A program made the translations under genes and the position numbers. From positions 124,001 through 188,000 of the forward strand of contig NZ_RHHQ01000005.1 in NCBI RefSeq assembly GCF_003710825.1: a stretch of 64,000 bases of DNA. The letters are read 5' to 3'. Under the pieces are notes generated by a model, which saw only the letters and a program-made list of their open reading frames with translations, did no database searches and was not told the origin of the DNA. Shown here in pieces: positions 18,676 through 27,625 of this stretch. Numbering within the stretch: position 1 is the first letter of the stretch; each line of letters starts with the position of its first letter. Origin of the DNA: Brevibacillus fluminis. GTDB taxonomy: Bacteria; Bacillota; Bacilli; Brevibacillales; Brevibacillaceae.

Positions 18676-19893
18676 ATGAATCAACTTACAGCAATAATCA
18701 AGCGTTATGATACGGTAATCTGGGTACGTTTTACAGGCGTCGTCCTCACTTCTGTTACAGGCTTCATGCTGCGCCCGTTTCTGGTCCTGTATCTGTACGA
18801 CAAGCTCGGAGGATCCGTTTTGCTACCGATGATTGTCATCGGTCTGCAGCCGTTAATCGGGATGCTGGTAGGTTGGTGGGGAGGTGGCTGGACTGATCGG
18901 TTTGGGCGAAAGCCGCTGATGATGGCTGCACTAATCATTCAGGCACTTTCGATGGCAGGAATGGGCTTTGCCGAATCGGTATGGCAGTTCGCCGCTTTGG
19001 CGATCATGAATGGATTGGGCATGTCGCTCTTTTTCCCTGCAGCCAATGCACAAGTGACCGATGTGGTTCCGGAAGAGAAGCGCGCGGAAGTGTTCGCGCT
19101 CTTGCATACAGCATTGAATGTGGGCTCCGCTGTAGGGCCGATGCTGGGCATGCTTGTGTTCAAACAAAATCCGACGCTCGTGTTCGGTATCGCGTCAGCT
19201 GCCTTTCTCGCCTATGCCATCATTTTGTGGCGCAATGTGCCGGAGACGTTGCCGGTCGTGGCCGATCAGGCGACGGGCAATCAGGCAAAGCCGTCAAAGC
19301 TCGTGCTGTCCGAGCATCGTCCACTTCTCTGGTTTACGGTGCTGGCTGTGCCAATCAGCCTGCTGTACGCCCAAATGGAATCGGTGTTTCCTTTGCATCT
19401 GCGCAACCAGACGGCAGATTATCAAACGATCTTTGCCACGCTGATGTCGATTAACGGTACAAGCGTGATTCTGTTCCAGATGTGGATTGTCCGCTGGACG
19501 CAAAACGCCTCATCCATGAAAATCATTTTGATTTCTTACATGCTTTTGGCGGTCGTTGCGGTAGGATACGGCTTCGCCCCGTTTTTCGGCCTGCTGGTAG
19601 CGGTCGAGCTTCTGTTCACCTTAGCTGAAATGCTGGTTGGCCCCCACATGCAAAAGGTCGTTTCCAGCATGGCGCCGCAAGAGATGAGGGGGCGCTATTT
19701 CTCGATCTACGGCATGAGCTGGCAAATCGCACGAGCCATCGGGCCATCAATGGGCGGGCTTCTGTTTACGCATTATGGCGGCCAATTCGCATTTTCAGTG
19801 TTCAGCGCGCTGTTATTGGTAGCTGGTGTCGCACAGTACGCGTTGCTGCGCAGTATTCTCGCCAAATCGGCAAAAACCGAAGTAGCGGGTTGA
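18676..19893 (+). CDS. MFS transporter (DHA1-like)
   Basis: The 405-residue, 12-helix carrier starts at ATG behind GAGGGGGGTGAG. Between helices 2 and 3 is the MFS signature GGGWTDRFGRKPLM, and helix 5 carries the antiporter-like run LNVGSAVGPMLGMLVF. The C-terminal half repeats the pattern (MRGRYFSIYGMSWQIARAIG). This type usually exports drugs or metabolites; the substrate is unknown. No regulator is adjacent. Confidence 0.88.
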   Translation: MNQLTAIIKRYDTVIWVRFTGVVLTSVTGFMLRPFLVLYLYDKLGGSVLLPMIVIGLQPLIGMLVGWWGGGWTDRFGRKPLMMAALIIQALSMAGMGFAESVWQFAALAIMNGLGMSLFFPAANAQVTDVVPEEKRAEVFALLHTALNVGSAVGPMLGMLVFKQNPTLVFGIASAAFLAYAIILWRNVPETLPVVADQATGNQAKPSKLVLSEHRPLLWFTVLAVPISLLYAQMESVFPLHLRNQTADYQTIFATLMSINGTSVILFQMWIVRWTQNASSMKIILISYMLLAVVAVGYGFAPFFGLLVAVELLFTLAEMLVGPHMQKVVSSMAPQEMRGRYFSIYGMSWQIARAIGPSMGGLLFTHYGGQFAFSVFSALLLVAGVAQYALLRSILAKSAKTEVAG

Positions 19894-20029
19894 AGGAAGC
19901 AGGTTTTTGTCTAACGATTCTCAGCCGGAAAAGGAAGGAAACAGCAGAGGGTTCCAGAATAAATTTACCCAATACAAATTTTGGAAACGCGTGAATCAAA
20001 AAACAAAAACGTATTGGAGGATGATTTCA

Positions 20030-20668
20030 ATGAGAACATTCCGTAAAGCTGTTTCCGTCACTTTTTCTTCTGTTTTGGTTTTTGGCAAAGTCCCCTTCAA
20101 CGCTGTATCCGCAAATGGATTGGACACGTTGAAGCCGCAGAAATCCAAAAAAGCGATTACCAACATCAATGAAGATGTTGCACGCGTGACCGGCCTAAAA
20201 GGCGCAAAAGGGGTTTTTGCCAGCTTTGGTACTGAGGAAGACTTCGTGCATACGGATGTTGCGGGTAAAGTCGCAGTCGTAACACGTGGACTGATTTCTG
20301 TTGGTGAACAGATCAAGAATGCGATTGCCGCAGGGGCAGTGGCCCTGGTTATGTTACTCGCTTACTCGCTATGCCAGGCGAAAGAAACTGGGATGAATGA
20401 GCGCGCCAAAGGAAAAGAAAGCGATGGCTTGCTTCTATTCGCTGTTCCAGTTATTTCAGATGAAATCGCGGATGCGCAGATCCATGCCGCATCACACAGC
20501 ACACCTCAGCAAAAAGAAATATCGCCAAAGTTGGAGCTACGCCGCATCGAAAGCTTTTTGAAAAACAAGCGAGCGTATGCCTTCATTAAACGAATCCGCT
20601 CATCGGGAAGGTCGCACGATTCTCCGTATACAGACATGCAGCTGTCGGCATTGTCTTTTTCAACGTGA
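20030..20668 (+). pseudogene. Remnant of a subtilisin-like protease gene (signal peptide plus PA-domain fragment)
   Basis: A TTGGAGG site precedes ATG 20030 and the frame encodes 212 residues. After a signal peptide (RTFRKAVSVTFSSVLVFG...AVSANG), residues about 55-110 read FASFGTEEDFVHTDVAGKVA then VTRGLISVGEQIKNAIAAGA, clearly alike the PA domain of the intact protease opposite (ANLGSVSDFSTVDVKGKIAL, SRGTLAFVDKIKNAKDAGA). The propeptide and Asp/His/Ser catalytic regions are absent and the last 90 residues match nothing I know. The simplest reading is a duplicated protease copy with an internal deletion. It may still be translated as a secreted fragment. Confidence 0.65.
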
Positions 20669-20750
20669 GAAAAGACAGAGAATCGGTGTGCAAATGATGC
20701 AGGGAAAGAGAAAGAAGGGGAGTCGTGCGCGTTTTCAAAAATAAATCGAC

Positions 20751-20806
20751 AAAGCAGACGCTGGTGAGAGGGAGCCGCCTACTCTAGCCAAGGTCTGCTT
20801 TTTGCT
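20751..20806 (+). terminator. Probable terminator with long loop after the protease remnant
   Basis: AAGCAGAC pairs with GTCTGCTT followed by a T run; about 34 bases lie between the arms and contain weaker pairing. Confidence 0.5.
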
Positions 20807-20817
20807 GTGCTCATATG

Positions 20818-20853
20818 AAACAGGGCTACGCCAAAGTTGGCGCAGCCCTGTTT
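20818..20853. repeat. Perfect hairpin related to the dispersed repeat; possible terminator
   Basis: AAACAGGGCT-a-CGCCAA, loop AG, TTGGCG-c-AGCCCTGTTT. The GGCT-n-CGCCAA / TTGGCG-n-AGCC core, with its one internal mismatch in the same place, matches the repeat at 53552-53593. It sits just past the stop of the minus-strand protease gene and may end its transcript. Confidence 0.6.
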
Positions 20854-20858
20854 GGGTT

Positions 20859-23800
20859 TTACGGTTCCAGCGTTACTTTCACGCGTACGGACTTGGTCAC
20901 GGATTCATCTACAGCGGATGCGATCGTAACGGTAAGCGTTACATTTGTGCTTTCCTTCGGCACTTCTTTCAGTACCCCATTTTTATCGATCAGCTGAGTG
21001 TTGCTGCTGCGTGTTACCGCATACGTGACGTCATCGTTATCAGCAGGCAGTTCGAGAACAGCTTTGTCCACTTCAGTCGTGTTCACGACTTTTGCTTTGA
21101 AGCTAGCGGCTGCTTTGTTCACGGCTTTTTCTAGCAGAGCGCGTTCAGGCGCCTCGGAAATGCCGAATGTGTTCCATACTTCATATTCGTTCACGATGTT
21201 ATCGCCAGCATCTTTGCTTGGATCAACCACTTGGCCGACGAGGCGCAGTTTGTACGTGCCTGGATCAAGCGCTTTTCTTTCCAGATTTCCGTTTACATAC
21301 GTTCCATCGAGGTTGGAGAAGCGAACCAGACCAGGAGTGAACGGTGCATAGGTAGGCTTACCTTTGTCATCTGTATTCACCAAGGAAGCGAGCGTACCGA
21401 TATACGTATCGTCAAGCGACCAAGCTTCCAGGTTCAGCACATTGATATCCGATGCCTGCACGAGAGCAGTTGCTTCTGTCGTGTCGTGATAGCCATCTTT
21501 ATTTGGCGAAATGAGCGTGTTGGTCAGTTTGAACTGATCGAAACCGAATTTGGTATCTTCGCGTTTCTCACCAACATGCACGACGAATGGCAGATGCAGG
21601 TCTGGATTGCCGTCCTCGCTCTTCAGCAGGACTTCCCCTTCGTACACGCCGTCTTTTGCGTCTTTGGAAGGCGTCAAGGACAGCTCGAATTGTGTTGCGT
21701 CGCCGCCGTCAGCGGAGATCGTGGATTCGGACAGGTCTACGTTGATGTTGTCCGTATCCGGCGTTTCTTTTGGGTCGTACGGATCGGTCGTTACGCTGTC
21801 ATGCATAATGACTTCAGCTTTGTAGGAAACCTCGTTCTTGGATGTGTTTTTCAGCTGCAGCGTTACGGTTTTTTCGTTGCTGCCTGCTTTCATCAAGCCG
21901 AAGCTGTAGTTGTCACCGTAGTTGGTAACCGGTTTTTGCGTAAGGTCCTTGTCGAGAATCTTGATTTTTTCCACCGTTTGCAGAACAGCCGGCGTTTTCA
22001 TCGCAGCTGCGCCGTCTACGCGTCCAGCACCTTGGGAGTACACGTCGTACTCGGTGTTTTCTTCATCCGAGATGCGTACGGACGTATTGGCCAAAGCGGC
22101 TTTCACATCAAATGGCGTCCAATTCGGATGCGCTTCCTTCAGCAGCAAGGAGAGACCGGCGATATGCGGCGTTGCCATGCTCGTACCGTTTTTGCGGCCG
22201 TAAGCTTGTTCATACGTAGCGCCGTCGATCAGCTTGCTCCACGCAGGAACGCTGGAAAGGATCGAAACGCCAGGTGCGGACACGTCAGGCTTGATGCTGT
22301 AATTTCCGTCAAAAGCCGGGCCGCGCGAACTGAAGTCGGCCATCTTGTCGCCTTCGTCAAGGGTTTTCGGATAGTCCTTACCGAATGTGAAGGTGAGCGA
22401 TTTCGCTTTTTCCGGATTGGCGCGCAGCTCTTTTGCCAGTGCCCATCCATCGGTTCCCTTCATATTGAAAGTAGGGATCGCATCGAGTGCGTCGCCGAGG
22501 AACGTGCAATAGCCTTCGCGTCCAGGAACTGTCTCATCAGCTAGACCGTCTCCATCTTTGTCGTTGCCATTGTAAATGATGACGGCGATGGCACCTGCAT
22601 CTTTTGCATTTTTGATTTTATCGACGAAAGCGAGCGTACCGCGGGAAATGAGCGCGATCTTGCCTTTCACGTCTACTGTGGAGAAGTCGCTTACAGAACC
22701 GAGGTTTGCATAAACCACAGGCACTGGCGCAGTCCCGATAATGGAAGCGAAATCTTCCTGCAAGGTTTTCCAGCTCATCAGCGGGAGCGAGTATGTTTGT
22801 CCCAAAGAAGAGGTGGCGGTTGAATCAAATTGTGTCGAAGGGGAGGAAACAGCCCCTACGGTAATTGGGAGCAGAGCACCTGCCGGCGAACCAGCTGTGT
22901 AATAGAACTGTCCTTCTTTGTCGCGAGCGGCGTTACCGTTAGCGATAACGGTGATGGTGCCTGCGAGCATCGCGTTGTTAACCGCGATGGAGTCGGCAGA
23001 ATCGGAGTTTTTCTCCAGATCGGAACCGAGGGACAAGTTGATGACGTCCATATGATCGCGAACCGCTTTTTCGATACCGTCGATTACTTGCGCGGAGCTT
23101 CCGCCGCCACGACCGAGCACGCGATATACATACAGGTCAGCCTCGTAAGCAATACCGCGAACTTGCACGTCGGACGTTGGGTTGGAAGCGCGACCTACAA
23201 TTGTTCCGGACACGTGCGTGCCGTGGGAAGAGCCTTCGTAGCCTTGGTGCAGGCGATCGTCCTCAGGCGAAATCGGTGCTTGCTCGTACGGATCTTTGTC
23301 ATTGTCGAACGAATCGTATCCGCCTTTGAAAGCATCTTTCAAATCCGGGTGGTTATAGTCGACACCGGTATCGATCACGCCGACTTTCAGCCCTTTGCCC
23401 GTCAAGCCGGAAGCCCACATTTCAGGTACGCCGATTTGGGCAAGTGGGTTTACATCGTATTTGCCGCCTGGCAGCTCATCAACATTTTCGACTTCAGGAA
23501 TCGAGTAGTAATGATTGTTGGAGAAAATATATTTTACGCCTGGTACTTTCGCCAGATCTGGAATATCGCTTGCAGCAAGGTTTACCGCGAAGCCGTTGAA
23601 TACATAGGAATATTGCTGTTCAACATCGAGTTTCACCCCGAGCTTCTTGGCAGCCTTGATAACGGATGATTGCTCTTTTTTGAGCTGGGATTCGACTGCC
23701 CGCTCGGAGAAGCTTTTCTTGCCAGAGGTGCTTTTCGCTACGGCAACTGGGTCCGTTTCCAATTGCACGATGACACTGACCGTATCGTCGCTCTCGGTAT

Positions 23801-23984
23801 CCAAGCTTTCGGAATAGCGGCTTACCTTGGAGCTGATGTCAGCTTGTGCTTTGGTGATCTCATTTACTTTCGCCAGATCACTTGCGGCTGCTTGTTCTGA
23901 TGCGTACACGTTGTACGGCACTCCGCTGAGTAGCAATCCTGAAGAGAGTGCTGCTGCAGCAATTGTTTTGATTGTTTTTTTCAA
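20859..23984 (-). CDS. Secreted subtilisin-like serine protease, Vpr-like (S8 family)
   Basis: TTG 23984 lies seven bases after a GGGGGG site and gives 1041 residues; the frame opens 30 bases earlier without a site. Order: signal peptide (LKKTIKTIAAAALSSG...YASE), inhibitor I9-like propeptide, catalytic domain with Asp in GVIDTGVDYNHPDL, His in SSHGTHVSGTIVG and Ser in GRKNGTSMATPHIAG, a PA domain inserted between His and Ser (DFSTVDVKGKIALISRG), then beta-rich C-terminal domains with Ca-rich-looking loops. Vpr homologues are about 800 residues, so this one has extra C-terminal domains. It degrades extracellular protein. A strong promoter lies at 24058-24087. Confidence 0.93.
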   Translation of the reverse strand: MKKTIKTIAAAALSSGLLLSGVPYNVYASEQAAASDLAKVNEITKAQADISSKVSRYSESLDTESDDTVSVIVQLETDPVAVAKSTSGKKSFSERAVESQLKKEQSSVIKAAKKLGVKLDVEQQYSYVFNGFAVNLAASDIPDLAKVPGVKYIFSNNHYYSIPEVENVDELPGGKYDVNPLAQIGVPEMWASGLTGKGLKVGVIDTGVDYNHPDLKDAFKGGYDSFDNDKDPYEQAPISPEDDRLHQGYEGSSHGTHVSGTIVGRASNPTSDVQVRGIAYEADLYVYRVLGRGGGSSAQVIDGIEKAVRDHMDVINLSLGSDLEKNSDSADSIAVNNAMLAGTITVIANGNAARDKEGQFYYTAGSPAGALLPITVGAVSSPSTQFDSTATSSLGQTYSLPLMSWKTLQEDFASIIGTAPVPVVYANLGSVSDFSTVDVKGKIALISRGTLAFVDKIKNAKDAGAIAVIIYNGNDKDGDGLADETVPGREGYCTFLGDALDAIPTFNMKGTDGWALAKELRANPEKAKSLTFTFGKDYPKTLDEGDKMADFSSRGPAFDGNYSIKPDVSAPGVSILSSVPAWSKLIDGATYEQAYGRKNGTSMATPHIAGLSLLLKEAHPNWTPFDVKAALANTSVRISDEENTEYDVYSQGAGRVDGAAAMKTPAVLQTVEKIKILDKDLTQKPVTNYGDNYSFGLMKAGSNEKTVTLQLKNTSKNEVSYKAEVIMHDSVTTDPYDPKETPDTDNINVDLSESTISADGGDATQFELSLTPSKDAKDGVYEGEVLLKSEDGNPDLHLPFVVHVGEKREDTKFGFDQFKLTNTLISPNKDGYHDTTEATALVQASDINVLNLEAWSLDDTYIGTLASLVNTDDKGKPTYAPFTPGLVRFSNLDGTYVNGNLERKALDPGTYKLRLVGQVVDPSKDAGDNIVNEYEVWNTFGISEAPERALLEKAVNKAAASFKAKVVNTTEVDKAVLELPADNDDVTYAVTRSSNTQLIDKNGVLKEVPKESTNVTLTVTIASAVDESVTKSVRVKVTLEP

Positions 23985-24057
23985 AGCGTTTCCCCCCTGA
24001 AGATTTTTTTGCAAGCATGTTCAATTGCAACTCATTGAATTCGTCGAATGATCTGCA

Positions 24058-24087
24058 ATTTTAGATAATTTTAACAAAAGGAGTCAA
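24058..24087 (-). promoter_or_regulatory. Promoter of the Vpr-like protease gene
   Basis: Reading the minus strand, TTGACT (24082-24087) is followed by an 18-base spacer and TAAAAT (24058-24063). A perfect ATTCG-T-CGAAT dyad lies at 24039-24049, at the expected start of transcription, and could be an operator. Confidence 0.55.
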
Positions 24088-24221
24088 AATCCTTTTTTTC
24101 AAAAAAAAATTTTGCAACTAAAATCGTTTTTGATCGAAAAAAGGGAGAAAGAAGCCTGCAACCAATTGCTTCATCCGTTGTGGAACACTATAGTTAAAAT
24201 TAGGAAGGGAAGGTGGACAGA

Positions 24222-25316
24222 ATGTTTGCAACGCGGTTTTGTGAGGTGTTCTCGGTCAAGCTGCCGATCGTTCAAGCAGGGATGGCCGGGGGAATCACCT
24301 CGCCCGAATTGGTGGCAGCAGTATCGGAAGCGGGCGGGCTCGGAACTTTGGCTGGGGCATACGTGAAGCCGGATGCTTTGCGTCAATCCATCCGGGAGGT
24401 CAAGCAGCTGACAAAGAAGCCGTTTGGCGTCAATCTGCTCCTCTTTGAAGAAACGGTTCCATCGGAAGTTTCCGGTGACTTGGTAGACTGGTTGAATAAA
24501 ATGCGCGATGAGGTCGGGCTCTCGCCTTGGAATGGAGAGCTTCCCCAATCTAAGGAGGATTTGGACGAATGCTTTGCTGTCATCGTGGAAGAGCAGGTAC
24601 CGGTGTTTAGCTGCGCATTCCAATCGCCTGGCAAATACGGAAGAGCGGCGAAGCAAGCGGGGATGAAGCTGATTGGCATGGCGACGACACTGGAAGAAGC
24701 GCGCATGCTGCAAGCGGAGAATGTGGACGCGATTGTGGCCCAAGGCGGAGAAGCCGGTGGTCACAGAGGGACGTTCCAGCCTGGCAACGAGGGCGATGGG
24801 GCATGCATCGGCACGATGCCGTTGGTTTCACTTGTCGCTGATTCGCTGCCTGACATGCCGATCATCGCAGCAGGTGGGATCATGGACGGGCGCGGCCTGC
24901 TCGCTGCATTATCGCTCGGGGCAGATGCGGCCCAGCTCGGGACGAGATTCCTCGTTTGCCGGGAAAGTCTCGCGCATCCCGCGTATCAGGAGATGCTTTT
25001 GCATGCCAAGGAGACCGATACACGCGTTACCCGGGCATTTTCCGGGCGACCTGCCCGTGGTTTAAACAACCGTTTAATTGAGTCGGCGCAAATGGAGAAA
25101 CTGCAAGCGCTGCCCTATCCGGTGCAAAATGCGCTGACGCGTGAAATTCGCGCTGCCGCTGCACGATTGAACAAACCGGAGTACATGTCGCTTTGGGCAG
25201 GTCAAGGGGTGGCGATGCTGCGCCAGACGCAAGGTGCCGCAGAGATTATAAACGACATCATGGATCAGGCCAATGCGGCGTGGGAGCGAATGATTCAACT
25301 GAGAAGGGGCAGGTGA
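24222..25316 (+). CDS. Nitronate monooxygenase family protein
   Basis: The 364-residue FMN-dependent TIM-barrel protein begins at ATG 24222 behind GGGAAGG. Features: LPIVQAGMAGGITSPELVAAV (N-terminal FMN contact), FGVNLLL, the segment DAIVAQGGEAGGHRG with the family's catalytic His, and phosphate-binding IIAAGGIMDGRGLLAALSLGADAAQLGTRF split over the last barrel strands. Bacterial members oxidize nitronates to aldehydes; some relatives are enoyl-ACP reductases (FabK), but the GGEAGGH motif and lone context favour NMO. Confidence 0.87.
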   Translation: MFATRFCEVFSVKLPIVQAGMAGGITSPELVAAVSEAGGLGTLAGAYVKPDALRQSIREVKQLTKKPFGVNLLLFEETVPSEVSGDLVDWLNKMRDEVGLSPWNGELPQSKEDLDECFAVIVEEQVPVFSCAFQSPGKYGRAAKQAGMKLIGMATTLEEARMLQAENVDAIVAQGGEAGGHRGTFQPGNEGDGACIGTMPLVSLVADSLPDMPIIAAGGIMDGRGLLAALSLGADAAQLGTRFLVCRESLAHPAYQEMLLHAKETDTRVTRAFSGRPARGLNNRLIESAQMEKLQALPYPVQNALTREIRAAAARLNKPEYMSLWAGQGVAMLRQTQGAAEIINDIMDQANAAWERMIQLRRGR

Positions 25317-25322
25317 GGGACG

Positions 25323-26219
25323 ATCGATTTTCGGATATTGCAAACGTTTGTGGTGGCGGCAGCGAATGAGAATTTTCACCAGACTGCGGAGGCGCTGTTC
25401 ATTGCCCAGCCGACTGTCAGCCAGCACATCCGCCTTTTGGAGCGCGAACTTGGCATCCAGCTGTTTATGCGCGTAGGCAAGTATGTGCGGCTGACGCCTG
25501 CTGGAAGGCGCTTTTTACCCCATGCAAAAGGAATGCTGGAGCAGTATCATAACGGACTCGACGATTTGCTCTCCTGGCGGCAGGGATACCGCGAGACACT
25601 GCAGCTGGTCGCCTCGCCGATCATCGCCCGCACCTCGCTTCCGCATTTGGTGCATCGGTATACGAGACAATTTCCGGATGTGGACATCTCCATCAAAATC
25701 GCTGATTCGATCGAAATCGGTCCGATGGTGCAATCCGGACAGGCCGACCTCGGCTTGTCCCGGATGATCCCGGGCGAGCTGCAGCTTGATACATTTTTGA
25801 TCCAATATGAGCCTGTCGTTTTCGCTGTCCCACATAATGGAGGAGATATGGAATCACCGCTTCCGGATTGGGAGCAGGAGCTCTCAACCAAACGATTGCT
25901 TACACACAATCACCCCGTGTATTGGGACGATCTGCTTTTGCTCTTGCGCAGGCGAGGGATACCGCTGCGGTCGATGGTCGTTTCACATGTCGACATTACC
26001 AAACGCTTTATCGAAGAAGGTCTTGGCGTCTCTTTTCTCCCACGTTCCGCGATCATACGCGAGCTGTTTGAAAATCGCTTCATCGAGTTGGAAACACCTG
26101 GAATCGAGCTGCCTAAAGCGGCATCCTATCTGGTTTTGCCCAAGCAGTCGGTACCCGTGGCGACAGAGCGGTTTGTCGAAATTTTGCAGATGTTGTATCC
26201 GCCGCTTGCGCCTGTATAA
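25323..26219 (+). CDS. LysR family regulator with apparent ATC start codon
   Basis: The family N-terminus reads (M)DFRILQTFVVAAANENF, which places the start at 25323, where the codon is ATC. An AGGTGA site lies seven bases upstream. The only alternative is TTG 25338, which removes the first five family residues and has no site. The resulting 298 residues are a normal LysR length. The winged helix is QTAEALFIAQPTVSQHIRLL followed by ERELGIQLF; the rest is a periplasmic-binding-like effector domain. It lies upstream of citrate synthase, like citR/citA or CcpC logic in Bacillus, and its stop overlaps a dyad. Confidence 0.85.
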   Translation: MDFRILQTFVVAAANENFHQTAEALFIAQPTVSQHIRLLERELGIQLFMRVGKYVRLTPAGRRFLPHAKGMLEQYHNGLDDLLSWRQGYRETLQLVASPIIARTSLPHLVHRYTRQFPDVDISIKIADSIEIGPMVQSGQADLGLSRMIPGELQLDTFLIQYEPVVFAVPHNGGDMESPLPDWEQELSTKRLLTHNHPVYWDDLLLLLRRRGIPLRSMVVSHVDITKRFIEEGLGVSFLPRSAIIRELFENRFIELETPGIELPKAASYLVLPKQSVPVATERFVEILQMLYPPLAPV

Positions 26220-26221
26220 TT

Positions 26222-26238
26222 GATTACGATTTGTAATC
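26222..26238. promoter_or_regulatory. GATTAC-N5-GTAATC dyad upstream of citrate synthase
   Basis: A perfect 6-base inverted repeat containing a T-N11-A LysR box lies about 55 bases before the likely transcription start (TATACT -10 at 26283-26288). This position suits LysR activation. Confidence 0.5.
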
Positions 26239-26316
26239 GATTGTAGAACATTATTTTATTTTTCGATTAGCCTTCGACTTGATATACTAAAATCAAAGAT
26301 AAAGGGGTGAAGGACG

Positions 26317-27417
26317 ATGAGTGAACAAATCATTGCAATCGGACTAGAAGGAATTGTCGTGGCCGAGACGGACTTGAGCCTAGTGGATGGCATTAACGGC
26401 CACTTGGTATATCGAAATCATTGGGCCCGCGACCTGGCTATTCACCATACCTTTGAAGAAGTGGCGCACCTATTGTGGTACGGCGCCTTACCAAATAAAG
26501 AACAACTCCGCGACCTGGAGGAAAAGCTGATTGCTGAGCGCGAGCTGCCTGCGCACGTTAAGACAGCCATCGACTGTATTCCGCATGATATCGATATGAT
26601 GAGCGTGCTGCGCTCCGGTGTCTCACTGCTCGGTTTGACCGGAAACGACTGGCCACCGACCATCGAGCAAGTGATCTCGCTGACAGCGAAGATGCCCTCG
26701 ATCGTCGCGTACCGCGCTGCGCGCCTTGCTGGCCGCGAGCCGCTTGTGCCGCATAAAGAGCTGCGTCACACCGCCAACTACCTATATATGCTGACTGGCA
26801 AGGAGCCGAGCCATGCGCATGTGCGTGCGCTAGATGCGTACTTGATTTTGACCCAGGAGCACGGCATGAATGCTTCAACCTTTGCGGCACGCGTCGTATC
26901 GTCGACACGTTCCGACCTCATTTCCGCGATCACGGCCGCTATCGGGGCATTGAAAGGACCGCTGCACGGTGGAGCACCTTCGGAAGTGACGGAAATGGTG
27001 GAAGCGATCGGAACCAAGGAAAACGCTGAGCCTTGGCTGCGCCGTGCGCTCGAAAACGGTGAGCGCCTGATGGGCTTCGGTCACCGCGTCTACAAAACGA
27101 CCGACCCGCGTGCTGCTGCGCTGCGCGTCGTCGCCTCCGAGCTGTCGAAAGACGATCCGTGGTTCGATCTAGCGACACATATTGAACAAGTGGCGCTGCG
27201 CCTGCTTGAAGAGTACAAACCGGGCCGCAAGCTTAACACCAATGTCGAATTTTTCGCTGCTGCCGTCATGCGGGCGGTAGGTCTACCGGACAGCTTGTTC
27301 ACCCCAACGTTTGCGATCAGCCGCGTGGTAGGCTGGAGCGCACATGTGCTGGAGCAAGCGGCGAATAACCGGATTATCCGGCCGCAGTCGAATTATACCG
27401 GGGTTATGCCGGAGTAG
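26317..27417 (+). CDS. Citrate synthase / methylcitrate synthase
   Basis: The 366-residue enzyme condenses acetyl-CoA (or propionyl-CoA) with oxaloacetate. ATG follows AAAGGGGTGA. Active-site blocks are GPLHGGAPSEV (His), MGFGHRVYKTTDPRA (His/Arg), NVEFFAAAVM (Asp equivalent region) and the C-terminal RIIRPQSNYTG. Length fits the short Bacillus CitA/CitZ/MmgD type. No aconitase or methylisocitrate lyase is nearby, so CitA-like is more likely than a methylcitrate-cycle enzyme, but sequence alone does not settle it. Confidence 0.9.
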   Translation: MSEQIIAIGLEGIVVAETDLSLVDGINGHLVYRNHWARDLAIHHTFEEVAHLLWYGALPNKEQLRDLEEKLIAERELPAHVKTAIDCIPHDIDMMSVLRSGVSLLGLTGNDWPPTIEQVISLTAKMPSIVAYRAARLAGREPLVPHKELRHTANYLYMLTGKEPSHAHVRALDAYLILTQEHGMNASTFAARVVSSTRSDLISAITAAIGALKGPLHGGAPSEVTEMVEAIGTKENAEPWLRRALENGERLMGFGHRVYKTTDPRAAALRVVASELSKDDPWFDLATHIEQVALRLLEEYKPGRKLNTNVEFFAAAVMRAVGLPDSLFTPTFAISRVVGWSAHVLEQAANNRIIRPQSNYTGVMPE

Positions 27418-27433
27418 TTGTCATAAATAAGCG

Positions 27434-27467
27434 GAGAGGATGGCTCAAGCTATTCTCTCTTTTTTTA
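27434..27467 (+). terminator. Terminator after citrate synthase
   Basis: GAGAG...CTCTC stem with inner GCT/AGC pairing and eight T. Confidence 0.85.
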
Positions 27468-27625
27468 CGAACTTTTTATTGGAAAAACGGGCGGAAAGTT
27501 AAAGATTTCCTCGCAAAATGTCGATAACTTAAACGATATGTATTTTGTTCTGGAATGATCGGTAGGAGGTGTGCTGGTACACAGCTTGCATAATGATATC
27601 TTGGTTCTAGAAAGGAGAGTATGAC

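Noticed and set aside
21231..22544. 437-codon plus-strand open frame opposite the protease gene
   Set aside because: Shadow of the subtilase; no ribosome binding site and composition unlike a real protein.
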